Origin: Linnemannia hyalina
Taxonomy: Eukaryota; Mortierellomycota; Mortierellomycetes; Mortierellales; Mortierellaceae
Direction of reading: 5' to 3'
DNA: 64,000 nucleotides
Assembly (NCBI GenBank): GCA_019671135.1
Contig: JAHRHY010000006.1
Span: 1-64,000, forward strand
Shown: one piece after another, positions 35,219 through 45,961 of the stretch
Layout: the number at the start of each line of letters is the position of its first letter
Numbering within the stretch: the first letter of the stretch is position 1
Position numbers and translations under genes: made by a program
The notes under the pieces: model-generated
What the model saw: the letters and a program-made list of their open reading frames with translations, nothing else
The model's database searches: none
Told to the model about the DNA's origin: nothing

Positions 35219-36910
35219 CTAAATAACGCGTTGGAGGACCTGAACAAAAGTGTTGGCTGTCTGAGCACCCGAGAGAAGGTACTCGTTCTGTATAACGATC
35301 ATAGGAACCCCCTGCATGCCCAGATCCTCCTTTGCAACACGGATCTCCTCCATGACCTCGTCCAGATCTTCGTCGCTGTGGAGGTACAAGTCGAGTTCTT
35401 CCAGCTGTTGGTCGATCAGTTCCTGTTCCTTTGCCTTTAGTAAGTGGGCCCTGTGTTCTTTCTCCTCTGTGCTCTCATTGGTGTTGTTGTTGGGTTTTGG
35501 GAGGGAGGAGGCGGAGGAAGAAGGAGGAGGAGGTGGTGGAAGAGAGAGGGCTATAGCTGCGGCTGCGGAGAAAGCGGCGGTTTGGACGAGGACAGATCTG
35601 GCACAGGATTTGAGGGTTTCGAATTGTGAGCATTCGCCGTGTTCAAAGTGAGACCTGAACAGTTCGTCGACCATTGCGTCCTCCATCCTTGCACCCCATT
35701 CGTCCACTTCCTCTTCCTCTTCGTCTTCCTGTTGGTTTGAGTAGGAGAAATAGGACTCTTCTTCTCCTTGGTGTTCGGAGGGGATGTAGGTGGGGAAGTA
35801 ACCTTCCTGATCCTGGGCGTGAGAGTGGTTCGATCCGTACATTGCGTTCCCGCTATCCACCTTCTTCCTCCTCCCCTCCTCCTCTTCCACCACCACACCC
35901 CCATCCTCTCTCGTCCTTCCAAGAGGAAGGCGACCAAGCCGCTCCCTGGCAAACCGAATGACTCTATGCGAATCAATCGTGTTAGAATACAACGACTGAT
36001 CCGTATACGAAAATACCACCCCCTCCGCCTTCCCGGCTGCCACTACCCGGTCCTGGATTTGAAGGGATCTTTCTGTCCCGAATTTGCGGTGGTACATTTT
36101 CGACTTCCGGATGGGTTCCCGGGGTGCTTGGGGGTCGAGTTGGAAGGGGCGCCAGTGGATGTCAAAGTAGATCTCTTCGTTGCGTGGAGGAAGGGTAAGG
36201 TTGGTTGGTGAGGCTGTGAAGGAGGATGGATCAGGAGACGATGACTGCGCTGATGATTTTACTGGAGGAGGGGGAGGGTGTGGATTGGAAGAGCACCCTT
36301 CGTGGACGTCGACGCTCGAACCTGCGTCGATCAATACAGAGTCAGAGGAAGAGGAGGAGGAAGAGGCGAGTTGGAAGGTGTGGATCGCTTTCTCGAGCCG
36401 CTTCTTTGTGATGTAGCACCATGGACAGGTGGTGTCGGAGTAGATATCTATCCTGACCACCTTCCTCTTCTTCTTCGTGTTGTGAGTGTGGTTGTGCGAG
36501 GTGGTGGTGGTGGCGATGGGGGGTTCGTCAATAGTCGTCATCAATGGTGATACGCCCGCGCCTATTTCTGCGGCTGAAGAAGAAGAGCCGGTGCATCCGC
36601 CACAGCACGAAGAAGCATCGGCAGCAGAGGCTACGATGAGGGGGGTCCCCGAAAGCGAGGGACGATGAAGGTCAGCGGCACTAGCGGCACCAGTAGCAAG
36701 GGTAGCATCGGCAGGAGACGAAGAATCGGAGAGGGTACAGGAGGACTCGAGGGCGGTTGTGAGCGACATATCGGAGGATGTGCTTGCGATGGCTGTTGAG
36801 GTTGCTTCTGCCGTTGCCACTGCGAGTGCGTGAGGTGTTGTTGATGTTGTTGTTGTTTGTGGGGGGGTAGTGTCCGCAGAGGTGGCGGAGACGGAGGTGC
36901 AGCCTTCCAT
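35219..36910 (-). CDS. DsbA/FrnE-like thioredoxin-fold protein with long insertions
   Basis: The start is taken at the ATG at 36,910 (MEGCTSVSA); the frame is open further upstream, but that part is hydrophobic, non-conserved and has no good ATG context. The protein is 563 residues. After a Ser/Thr/Ala-rich N-terminus of about 140 residues, the domain begins VVRIDIYSDTTCPWCYITKK: a thioredoxin-fold strand with a CPWC redox motif (about 161-164). The matching cis-proline segment (GVPMIVIQ) is near residue 534, and the C-terminus (LLSGAQTANTFVQVLQ) is typical of FrnE-like DsbA oxidoreductases. These families usually have about 210-240 residues; here Ser-, Glu- and Pro-rich insertions split the domain after the first helix and in the helical subdomain. 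It may act as a cytosolic disulfide or glutathione-linked oxidoreductase; the substrate is unknown. It ends 138 bp from the end of MPH1, tail to tail. Confidence 0.82.
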   Translation of the reverse strand: MEGCTSVSATSADTTPPQTTTTSTTPHALAVATAEATSTAIASTSSDMSLTTALESSCTLSDSSSPADATLATGAASAADLHRPSLSGTPLIVASAADASSCCGGCTGSSSSAAEIGAGVSPLMTTIDEPPIATTTTSHNHTHNTKKKRKVVRIDIYSDTTCPWCYITKKRLEKAIHTFQLASSSSSSSDSVLIDAGSSVDVHEGCSSNPHPPPPPVKSSAQSSSPDPSSFTASPTNLTLPPRNEEIYFDIHWRPFQLDPQAPREPIRKSKMYHRKFGTERSLQIQDRVVAAGKAEGVVFSYTDQSLYSNTIDSHRVIRFARERLGRLPLGRTREDGGVVVEEEEGRRKKVDSGNAMYGSNHSHAQDQEGYFPTYIPSEHQGEEESYFSYSNQQEDEEEEEVDEWGARMEDAMVDELFRSHFEHGECSQFETLKSCARSVLVQTAAFSAAAAIALSLPPPPPPSSSASSLPKPNNNTNESTEEKEHRAHLLKAKEQELIDQQLEELDLYLHSDEDLDEVMEEIRVAKEDLGMQGVPMIVIQNEYLLSGAQTANTFVQVLQRVI

Positions 36911-37487
36911 GTGTTTTGAAGATGGTGAGAAATTGTGGAGTGAGAGGTGACAAGAGAGAGAAGATGGATAAAAAAGAAGAAAAACAAAAGCTGAGTCAAA
37001 CAAACGGAAGAATATGAAAAGAAATGAGCAGCGGCAACAACGTGGGGGATGAAGTGCATAAGTCACGTGCAATGGAGATGGAGTTAATGCAAAAAGCGCG
37101 TCAAAGTTTTTTTTTTCTTCTCTCCGGTCTTGTCGGAGGGGAAGGAGGGGTCTCAGACACAAACACCACTAAAGGCATTGGCTTCCCTTCTTCCCTGTTC
37201 TCCCCTTTTATTTCCGATCCTCACTTTTCTTTACTCCATCCCCTCTCTGCTGGAACAACAGGTAAGGACGTTTGAGATTCGCTGCTGCCTCGCCTCATGG
37301 AGAAGATGAATGATTTGCCGACTGTTGTTGCTCTCCGCATTCACCTCCTAACTTTACTGTTGCTCTTATTGTTTTGAATATTCAGTTGTCCCTTAACTTC
37401 GTGGCGTAAACAACACATCCTCGGGAACAACCAATTGAACCAGATAAAACAACAAAACAGGAAACAATTGACCGATAACACACAACC
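36911..37487. promoter_or_regulatory. 577-bp divergent promoter region (DsbA-like / SAP-domain genes)
   Basis: The two start codons face away from each other. The segment holds T-rich and A-rich tracts, and CAA-rich leader sequence just before the SAP-domain ATG. The sequence TCACGTGCA near 37,061-37,070 contains an E-box (CACGTG), a common bHLH-factor site, but one hexamer can occur by chance. Confidence 0.4.
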
Positions 37488-39458
37488 ATGTTGTTCAAAC
37501 AGTCAACACTCCTGGCCACCACCGCGGCACGGCGCTACATCCTCACCACAACCCCTAGACAGCTGCTCTCCGCAAACCTTCTTTCTCCTCTCTACCAGCG
37601 CAACTACGCCTCCTCATCAACACCTCACCGATCCAGCTACCAAGCCTTCCTTCAGGAAACCACCGAACCCTCCTCCTCCTCTTCTTCTTCTTCCTCAGCA
37701 ACAAACAAAGCCGTACAATCACCAGCACCTCTGGACAGGGCGGGATCTCGGGTCCCGTACTACACAGCTCAGGAATTGGAAGCCATGACGGTCCAGGATT
37801 TGAAGGCGCTGTTGAAGGAGAATGGGCTCAAGGTCAAAGGACGGAAACAGGATCTTGTTGATCGGATCGCTCATTTTGTCCATCAGCATCACTCTACTCC
37901 GCATCACACTGCTTCGACCAAGGCTTCTTCTACCTCAGCTACAACAACAAGAACGAAGGCTGTACAGGCGCAGGATCAAAAGATCTTAGAGCAGCAGGAG
38001 AAAGAGCTCCTCGCAGACGAGCAACAGATCTGGGGTGGACAGGTCGTGACCCCCAAGAAAGGGAGGCAGGATTTCGCTGCGTTTACCAAGGCAGAGGTCG
38101 AGGCTGCTGTGGAGGCTGCAAAGGCTAAGGCTGAGTCGGAGGCTTTGGTAGAGGCTGCAAAGGTCAAGGTGCTGCGGTTACAGCGTGAACATGAGGAGAG
38201 ATTGAAGGCTCAGCATGAGCTGGAGCGTTATCAGAAGGAGATGCAAGTTGAGAGGGAGCGGATGGCGAAGGAGGAGGCTCGTCACAAGGCACAACTGGAG
38301 AAGGAGCGTCTTCACAAGGTCCAATTGGAGAAGGAGCGGATGGCGAAGGAGCAGGCGGAGAAAGAGGCTCGTCATAAAGCACAACTGGAGAAGGAGCGTC
38401 TTCACAAAGCGCAGCTGGAGAGGGAGCGTCTTCTTAAAGTGCAACTTGAGAAGGAGGCCCGCCATAAAGCACAACTAGAGAAGGAGCGTCTTCACAAGGA
38501 ACATTTGGAGAAGGAGCGGATGGCGAAGGAGCAGGCGGAGAAAGAGGCTCATCATAAAGCACAACTGGAGAAAGAAACTCGTCACAAAGCGCAGCTGGAG
38601 AAGGAGCGTCTTCATAAAGAGCAACTCGAGAAGGAGGCCCGCCATAAAGCACAGTTGGAGAAGGAGCGCCTTCACAAGGAACATTTGGAGAAGGAGGCCC
38701 GCCATAAGGCCCAGCTGGAGAAGGGGCGTCTTCACAAGGAACAGCTAGAGAAGGAGGCCCATCACAAGGCACAGCTGGAGAAGGAGCGTCTTCACAAGGA
38801 GCAGTTGGAGAAGGAGGTGAAGGCGAAGGAACAGGCGGAGAAGGAGGCTCGACACAAGGAACAGCTGGAAAAGGAGCGCAGGGCAAAGGAACAACACGAG
38901 AAGGAACTCCGTCTCAAAGAACAGCAAGCCAACGAGCGCAAGCTGAAGGAACAGCAGGAGAAGGAAGCAGCTGCGCGTGTCCACGCCGAAGAACAGAGAC
39001 GACTCGAGGAAGTTGCAACACGTGAGGCGGTAGCCAAGAAGCAGGCAGAGGCCGAACGCGCCGCCGCGATCAAGAAACAAGAAGATGCAGCTGCAACTAT
39101 AGCTGCCGCCGCAGCGGAGGCCTTGAAGAAGGCTCACATCAAGAGTGCCACTGGGTCCAGCAGCTGTAACAGCAATAGCAGTGATGGTGGCGGGAGCAGC
39201 ACGGGTACAGGAGGCAAGGGTGGAGCCTCGGGATCAGATTGGAAACAGGAGAAGACGCCGTTAAGGACCAAGGTTGCGGGTATGGTGTTGGGCTTAGGTA
39301 CTGTTGCCTGGTTCCTGTCGGGCAAGCGTGACCGCAAGGCAGCGGTACAAGAGAAGTCAGAGCAGGAACGGCGTCAGCATTGGACAGACAAGGAGCGCGA
39401 GGAGACTGCCTTGAAGGAGAGCAGTACATTCACTCAGGAGGGTGACGGCAAGGTGTGA
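37488..39458 (+). CDS. mitochondrial SAP-domain coiled-coil membrane protein (Aim34-like)
   Basis: The frame is a single 656-residue exon starting MLFKQSTLLATTAARRYIL. The first about 45 residues are Arg-rich, lack acidic residues and form an amphipathic helix, as in a mitochondrial targeting presequence. A SAP motif follows at about 97-131 (LEAMTVQDLKALLKENGLKVKGRKQDLVDRI). Residues about 225-480 are an unusually regular Lys/Glu array of about 20 or more decapeptide-like units of the form HKAQLEKERL or HKEQLEKEAR, a predicted long single helix or coiled coil. Near the C-terminus a short hydrophobic helix (about 597-612, VAGMVLGLGTVAWFL) is followed by basic residues. A SAP motif plus one C-terminal membrane helix matches yeast mitochondrial Aim34 (198 aa, role poorly known); here a long helix has been inserted. 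A DNA- or RNA-tethering role at the inner membrane is only inferred. Confidence 0.78.
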   Translation: MLFKQSTLLATTAARRYILTTTPRQLLSANLLSPLYQRNYASSSTPHRSSYQAFLQETTEPSSSSSSSSSATNKAVQSPAPLDRAGSRVPYYTAQELEAMTVQDLKALLKENGLKVKGRKQDLVDRIAHFVHQHHSTPHHTASTKASSTSATTTRTKAVQAQDQKILEQQEKELLADEQQIWGGQVVTPKKGRQDFAAFTKAEVEAAVEAAKAKAESEALVEAAKVKVLRLQREHEERLKAQHELERYQKEMQVERERMAKEEARHKAQLEKERLHKVQLEKERMAKEQAEKEARHKAQLEKERLHKAQLERERLLKVQLEKEARHKAQLEKERLHKEHLEKERMAKEQAEKEAHHKAQLEKETRHKAQLEKERLHKEQLEKEARHKAQLEKERLHKEHLEKEARHKAQLEKGRLHKEQLEKEAHHKAQLEKERLHKEQLEKEVKAKEQAEKEARHKEQLEKERRAKEQHEKELRLKEQQANERKLKEQQEKEAAARVHAEEQRRLEEVATREAVAKKQAEAERAAAIKKQEDAAATIAAAAAEALKKAHIKSATGSSSCNSNSSDGGGSSTGTGGKGGASGSDWKQEKTPLRTKVAGMVLGLGTVAWFLSGKRDRKAAVQEKSEQERRQHWTDKEREETALKESSTFTQEGDGKV

Positions 39459-41221
39459 TCCCAGGCACCATCACATACACTCCAACCACCATCGCATACA
39501 CCGACGCATTCGTTTACATTTTTGGCATTATCATAGACCATCTGTTTTTTTCTTCCATCTTCGCATTTTCAAAACCAAAAATACACTCCATAACAATAGA
39601 CATTCGTTATTGTTTTCGCTAATGGGTTGCTCAGAGGAGCAATGGGGGGCATCCTAAAAATGGGATGATCGGGTTTTGTTAACCATGGGGTCACAAAACA
39701 ATTGAAATAAATGAGCTATTTTGCAGTCATATGTAGCATCCAAGACCGCATCCGACTTGGCGACCGGATCATTTGTGAGGTATTTTCATCCGCATCGACG
39801 TACCATTGAGCCGGCTGCGAAATGTCTCTGTAAGAGGATCGCGATCATTCTTCAATTGTCATGCATAGCCAACCCTCCATCGCTTGCTCTCTCCTCTCGC
39901 TCTTTTGCCACTATCAGTTTTGGCAATCCAAAAACAGCGCAAGGTTCTTGTCTCATCACTTTGCGACATGCATACTATTTTATACCTTGTTGTGGACGAG
40001 ATGGAGGATGAGGATGCGCGGATAATCGGGTCAATCAGATTAGGGATAGAGCATTTGTTGTTGTTTTTATCATTTTTGGTAAAGTAATTCGCTCTCCCTG
40101 TTTTTGGTCTCCCTAATGCCTTGGGGGGGGGGAGGTCATGCAGACATGCATGCATGTATCCAAGGTCTTGTAAAAATGTTTCGTTTCTCTTTGGAGCTAG
40201 GACAACAAGGCGGCAATATTGTTTTGATATTTTTTTTTCTTCTATCGTGACTCCTTCCTCCCCCGACTCCATCACAAATATGCTTCTCCTTTGCAGGCGC
40301 GCCCAACCACTAGCTTTTGGTTTCAACCACGATACATGGCATGGGTGATGGGCCTCTGCAGCGCGTTCGATTACTGGCTCCGCTGTGCACGTTGGCACAT
40401 CCTTTGAGTGAGAATCGACAAAAATAATATTCAAAAAGGTTGGGCGAAAGAAGAGGACCAGACCGGAAATAATGAACAAGCGGGGATTCGAGAACAAGGA
40501 AGAGAGGGGATAGGCGTGAAACTGAGCCGTTTTGTTAGCGCCAGATTTCCTTCATTAAGCTCCGCAAACTCAGCGACAAAGGACTAAACAGCCAGCCTCC
40601 CTCGGTCCGTTACGATAGCCAGAGTACCAAAAACACACACTAACTTATCCGCTTATTCCTGGGTTCAAGGCTACAATCAAAGTAACAGCGGCGTGTGTGT
40701 GTGCCTCTGTTTCTGTGTGTGTGTGTGTTATGGAGTAACTCAATAATTAGCAAACAATACTTCTCATACACTCTCTGGGCAAAGTCCAACCAATCGTTGG
40801 ATTACCTGGCAGATATACACAACGGGAGCCGTCTTGTTCGTCATCTTTCTTTTCCTGCTGTGTTCGTCAGTTGGGGCGGTTGTTTATCGCAGGCTTTTCA
40901 TGGAGTACTGCCGGCATAGGGACAGACACTCATTGACGTACACAGGGACAAAGAGAGAGTCGTAGACAAAGTGAGCAGCGATAATACGGGAGCAAAAAAA
41001 AATGTAAAAATGTATTTGGAAGGATTGAAAGGGGGGGATTTGGGGGATGGGGGATGGGTGGGGGGGAAAACTACAAGTAACAAGTAAAAAAAAAATATCT
41101 ATTCCTAATCGTATAACTAAAACTACCAAATGAACCAAACGAAAGAAAACCAAAAGAAAACTACAGACGCCCGAAGAAAAAAATGAAATAACGCAGAGAG
41201 ATCAAGTCTAGGTTTTTCTTT
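39459..41221. other. 1.8-kb region between convergent genes
   Basis: The 3' ends of the SAP-domain gene and the zinc-finger gene face each other. Possible 3' untranslated regions, T-rich tracts and GT repeats (about 40,694-40,730) are present. A minus frame at 39,859-40,497 (212 codons) shows no domain. No gene is called. Confidence 0.45.
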
Positions 41222-42676
41222 TTACACATCGCTGCCGTCTTTGATTTCGTTCCCGCAACCATGCTTGTCATGGCGCTTGAGCTTGTCGAGGCGCCCAAAC
41301 CGCTCTCCGCACTGAGTACAGCTGTAGCGACCGACCTCCTCGTGGACATTGCGAACGTGACGGACGTAGTCTGTCCGGCGCTTGAAGGGGCGTCCACAGA
41401 TCCCGCACATGAAAGCAGGGACAGTCAAGTGGCAACGGGAGTGTGATGCAAGCTCGCCCTTGGTGGGGAAGGCCTTCTCGCACTCGTGGCACTGGAACCG
41501 GCGGGGTGCTGGCGTGACGCCGTTGGCCGCGTTTCCTTCTGATGAACGTGCTGCGCGGGGCTCGTACGGTGCCTTGCGTCCACCACGGCCTCCCGAAGGT
41601 CGACTTGCCCGGGCGTTGGTGGGCTGTTGTGATGTGGGCATGGAGAAGTGGTGGTCGGCGTACATGGGCATGGGTCCTCCTGGGTAACGGCTTCCATCAG
41701 CACCGGTCGTGTGCGAGTATCCATAGGGAGGAGTCGTTGGTGGTGTTGGCGTGAAATTCGATGGCGTTCCATAGGCTGTGAAGTAGGCGCCGTTTGAAAT
41801 GGGGCTGTGAGATCCAACAGAGTAAGGCGAGGGGATCTGGTTCTGGCCGTTGTGGTAGAAGGAAGAGGAAGAGTATGGGGGAGAGTCGGGCATGGAGTAC
41901 GACGAATGATCGACCAGCGAGTTCATAGCACGTGTAGGGGGGAAAGCACTGAGGACCGTGGGAGACGAGTCTGAGTGGTCCGACTCTTGACTGCTGTAGT
42001 GGTGGGTCTGTGGGGAATGACCCTGGTTGTTGTTGTTGCCGGCCTCGGTACCAAACGCAGAGGAATCCATGGGCTTCGCATTTCCAGCATGCTTGAAGGG
42101 GTAGGCTTGGGTGGTGTGGTACTGAGGAATGTTGTAGGAGTAGGGCATCACGTCGTCAAACATCAGCGTAGGCTGGCTCATGGTTGGGAAGGATGTCATG
42201 GGCGACAGGGGCGAGGACATAGTCGCCAACGTAGGTGCCATACCAGCGGGCACGGGGGATCCATCCGAGGAGGAAGTCATGGGCGAGAGCGAGGCGACGG
42301 GCGAGACGGGAAAGTTCGAGACAGGGATAGGTCCGGTGGAGGAGTGGAAGGATTGCATGGTGGGGGAGTGATCGTGGTAAGGATATCCCTGCTGCTGCTG
42401 GTATTGGTCGGTTCCATCCTGGTGGTGGTGTGCGTGTGCGTTGTCTCCCTGTTGGTGTTGTTGCTCGCCGTTGAGGATGCGGTTGAGTCTCATCCTGTCG
42501 AGGGGCTGCTTGGCACCTGGGGCAGCACGCTCAACGTGCAAGTAGGCGCCATCCTGGGCGGCGAGGTCCTTTTCATCGTCGACGTAGAACTCGCGGGGAT
42601 CAGACTCGAGCTTGGGGACCATGAACATGTCGCGTCCGAGGGGGGCGGGGGCAAAGTAGGTTGTTCCGAAGGGCAT
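41222..42676 (-). CDS. C2H2 zinc-finger transcription factor, three C-terminal fingers
   Basis: The frame is a single 484-residue exon from the ATG at 42,676 (MPFGTTYFAP) to a TAA at 41,222. About 390 residues are Pro-, Ser-, His-, Gln- and Tyr-rich and probably disordered; several SP-rich motifs (SPVASLSPMTSS) look like phosphorylation targets. Three zinc fingers follow. The first (Cys from about 396) is CHECEKAFPTKGELASH; the second (from about 424) is CGICGRPFKRRTDYVRH. The third (from about 453) is CTQCGERFGRLDKLKRHDKH, which ends in H-x2-H and H-x4-C spacing, so its last zinc ligand may be Cys, not His. Basic residues in the finger helices fit DNA binding. The family is a generic fungal C2H2 regulator; the target genes are unknown. 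Its upstream region, shared with the fatty acid synthase gene in opposite orientation, is about 10.3 kb, unusually long for this window. Confidence 0.9.
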   Translation of the reverse strand: MPFGTTYFAPAPLGRDMFMVPKLESDPREFYVDDEKDLAAQDGAYLHVERAAPGAKQPLDRMRLNRILNGEQQHQQGDNAHAHHHQDGTDQYQQQQGYPYHDHSPTMQSFHSSTGPIPVSNFPVSPVASLSPMTSSSDGSPVPAGMAPTLATMSSPLSPMTSFPTMSQPTLMFDDVMPYSYNIPQYHTTQAYPFKHAGNAKPMDSSAFGTEAGNNNNQGHSPQTHHYSSQESDHSDSSPTVLSAFPPTRAMNSLVDHSSYSMPDSPPYSSSSFYHNGQNQIPSPYSVGSHSPISNGAYFTAYGTPSNFTPTPPTTPPYGYSHTTGADGSRYPGGPMPMYADHHFSMPTSQQPTNARASRPSGGRGGRKAPYEPRAARSSEGNAANGVTPAPRRFQCHECEKAFPTKGELASHSRCHLTVPAFMCGICGRPFKRRTDYVRHVRNVHEEVGRYSCTQCGERFGRLDKLKRHDKHGCGNEIKDGSDV

Positions 42677-45382
42677 AGTGTGAGATATATGTGTTTTATA
42701 TGTTCTAAGAGATAATAGGGAGATGTGCCGTTAGAGAGGTTGTTCAATTTCAAATGGATGAGACATGACGTATCAATCAACGCCGAATAATTTCACTGAT
42801 GGTGTCTCCTCTCTGTCTATCCCGTCTGACAGTTGTGTTAAATTGATTTTCCCCTTTTTTTTTTGAGTTCCAGCTGTTGTCTGTTGCCCGGAACCGACGG
42901 GCCAGACACACTCCCTTCAAATAATAAAACTAAAAAGAAGAAGGGGCAGGGTGCCTGGTTGGCTGGGTTCTGTTGAATAGGATTGCCTTCTGGTTGCAAC
43001 CACTCCCATTCTATACCCACGAAGAGTGAACTAGGAGTGGTTCAAAACAAAGAGATAGTATCACGAAACATCCAGGCACAACACACTCTCTTGACCGTGC
43101 GTTCTCCTCACTCTTAATATATCTTATTTCTTCGTTGCCACTACTATTGGTGTGTAGGGAAAATGCAATTGAAGAACAGCAGTAGCAGTAGGGGGAGGGA
43201 ACAATAAGGCACAGATATGTGTGTATGTGGATAAAGAAGAAAGATAGGGGGAGGTAGAGTCGAATGTAGATGCCCGCAGTACCCCAACTGCAGTTGAGGG
43301 AAGGTGGTTTTTGTGTTTTATCTCGCCAAGAGTTGGATTACACAAGGCAAGGCAAGGAAGAGTGCCCAGACTGGCTGGCGGCTGTCTGGGCACATGAAAT
43401 AATCAACAGACAGACAAACAGACAAACAGACCGAGGGAGGGAGACAGACACAAGCAGATGTGGGTATGTTTTCCCCCGAAGGGGGTTGAAAAATATATCG
43501 CTTACCAATTTAGTCTGAAAGGAAATATGGTGAAGGGGTTGTTGTTGTCGATAGAGATAGTAAAAAGGGTTATTGTTGACGGAGGCGAGGCGTTATACTG
43601 AGACGAGAAGGGGGGTTATTGTAAAAAGAAGAGGGGAAAGGTTTCTTTTTTCAGGCGGGAGTAAGAGAGTTGGTAAGAGAGGTGTTGAAGGGGATAAGGG
43701 CAAAGGGTAAAAGATTGTTGCTGAACGTGAAGAGTGTTGATAGCAAGTTGGAAGGGATAGTGGATAAGGACACTATTGGGGGATTGCAGTGGATGCAAGG
43801 TGGGGGGTTCGTTAAAGAGGGGGTGGGGGGAAGGGAAGTGGTGTGAGGTGTGCTCAATGCAGATAAATGTCGTTAGATGGGAATTGGGTGGGGGGGTGTG
43901 TGGTTGAGTGAGAGTGAGAGAGCGAGGGTTAAAAAGTCAGTGTGTGAGTGAGGGGAAGGGGAAGGGGAAAGTTGATGAAAGAAAGAAAGAAAGAAGAAGA
44001 GAAGAAGAAGAGGGTTTTAGGGATTCATAAAAAAGTGAGATGATGAGGAAGGGGACTTGGAAGGAGTAAGAGAGTAAAGAGAGAAGAAAAAGAGAAAAGA
44101 AAAGAACTTGGACAAGAGAAGTAGAAATACAGAGGCAAAACAGCGAAAGCATAAGAGGATAAGGGCGGCAAATGAATAACAGCTGGCTGGACACTCACGC
44201 ACACCATGGTAGTTACAGTTGGAACACATGTATTAGCGTATTAGCAGAAGACATGTCCATTGTCACTCACTCTCTCAAACACTCACCCACCCACTCATAT
44301 ACTCATGCATTCATGCACACTTTGCAAACCAAAACAGAACAAGTCTATCTGCGGCTATTGTTGCTGTTACTCCTAATAAAACAAGGATAATAATTAACCA
44401 TTAAGGAACCAGGAAAAAGGGGGGCAACAAGAAGGAGGAGGACTTGTAGGAGGAGTAGAGGAGGAGTTACCAGAGACACCCACATTCACACATAACATAA
44501 ACAGACACACAGGCGAAAAGAAACGACAAAAAAAAGAAAAGAAAGGAGAAGGTCAACGCGGAGATGAGGGGGTCAGTTAAGTCATCTAGACAGGCAGGCA
44601 GGCAATACAATACAGGCAGGCATTACAGACAGGACAGGCAATACTGAAGACAGTAGCAGCAGTGCAGCGAGGGGCGGTTGACGACCTGTAACAACAAACG
44701 AAAAATTGAACGCGGACATAAGCATGAGGCATAAGCAAAAGACAGAACAAGCAGTTCTTTTTTTATTTCGCATATTCGAATAATTAGTGCGTCTCCGCCT
44801 TTTGCCAATCGTCATGGTCCTCTCGATGATTGCACTGCACTGCTGGCTGCTGCTAAAGTAGACGGTAGCCTGTTGGCTGGGTTTCTAGTTCGCCACCGCG
44901 CCGGGCTGGATGTATATATTTATAAAAAAAAAAGAGACGACTCGGTGGCGCTGTGGGGTTTGTGGTTACGACCACGACAGTTTTTTTACGGTTCTTTTGA
45001 GCAATTGGCGTCGATGACGATGATGATGAACGACAACGACGAACGAGCAGCAAAGACGACGTGAAGACAGACCCATTAAAGAAAAAGAAGAACAAGAAAG
45101 GAGGGGAGCAACAGGAACAAATAAACATGATAAACAGTAAAAGACCCGATGTACATAGATGTGTGGGAGATGATGCGGACTGTTCGTTCGGGTAAAGAAG
45201 AACAACAAGGAAGGAAGGACTAGCTGAGAAACAAAAAAGGGAGTCGAGTCGGCGGGCATACATAACACATCCAAAGCGCATAAACACAAAACAACAACAA
45301 CAATTCTTTTATTCACTTGCAGTTACTCTAAAAACCAATAGGCAGCGAGGCACAGGAAGGCGCATCACATTGCACAATCACA

Positions 45383-45482
45383 TAACAACAACGGACAACG
45401 GACAACAAACTACAGACAACAGACAACAGACAACGGACAACAGACAACAAACAACAAACAACAGACAACAGGCAACGACAAC
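45383..45482. repeat. CAACAGA/CAACGGA-type minisatellite
   Basis: About 100 bp consist almost entirely of 7-bp units of the form GACAACA, GACAACG or AACAACA in irregular tandem order. It lies within the gene-poor region and has no coding meaning that I can see. Confidence 0.85.
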
Positions 45483-45941
45483 ACAGGCACACTCTAAACA
45501 GAGACGAACCTGACCGGATTGACATGGACCAGCAGCGCAAAGACGAAAAGGGTAAAAGAGAGAGAGAGAAGAGAGGGAGCCGGACGGTTAGCCAGAACAT
45601 GAGATGCAGACCCAGATTAGAAAACTAAAAAACTGAACTCTACTTCGAGTTGTCTGTCCTGGTCCGCCTTCTCTGTCTTAACTTGTCTGCACTAGACACA
45701 CTACTTTTTCTCAACCATAATCATATCTTTTTTTACGGACAGACTTGGCCCAATGATTCAATGGCGATTGCAACGATATTGTATTGTTTTTATTCTTATT
45801 GGACCATTTCCTTGTTATTATGTTTGCCAACTATCATTTACGATGGCGAGGATACACCTTGGGCAATTGTTTTTTTTCTTATTCCTCTTTGGACCAAACA
45901 AACAAAGCAGCAAACCGATGAAATGAATAAAGAAAACAAGA

Positions 45942-45961
45942 ACAAAAAAAAAAAAAAAAAA
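45942..45961. repeat. A homopolymer of about 18-20 bp
   Basis: A run of A follows an A-rich stretch (GAACAAGAAC...). A similar run lies at 46,532-46,551. These are unstable tracts in which indel errors are likely. Confidence 0.7.

Noticed and set aside
35219..37162. upstream extension of the DsbA-like gene to 37,162
   Set aside because: The extra 84 residues are Phe/Leu/Pro-rich with no methionine start in good context; the ATG at 36,910 is more plausible.
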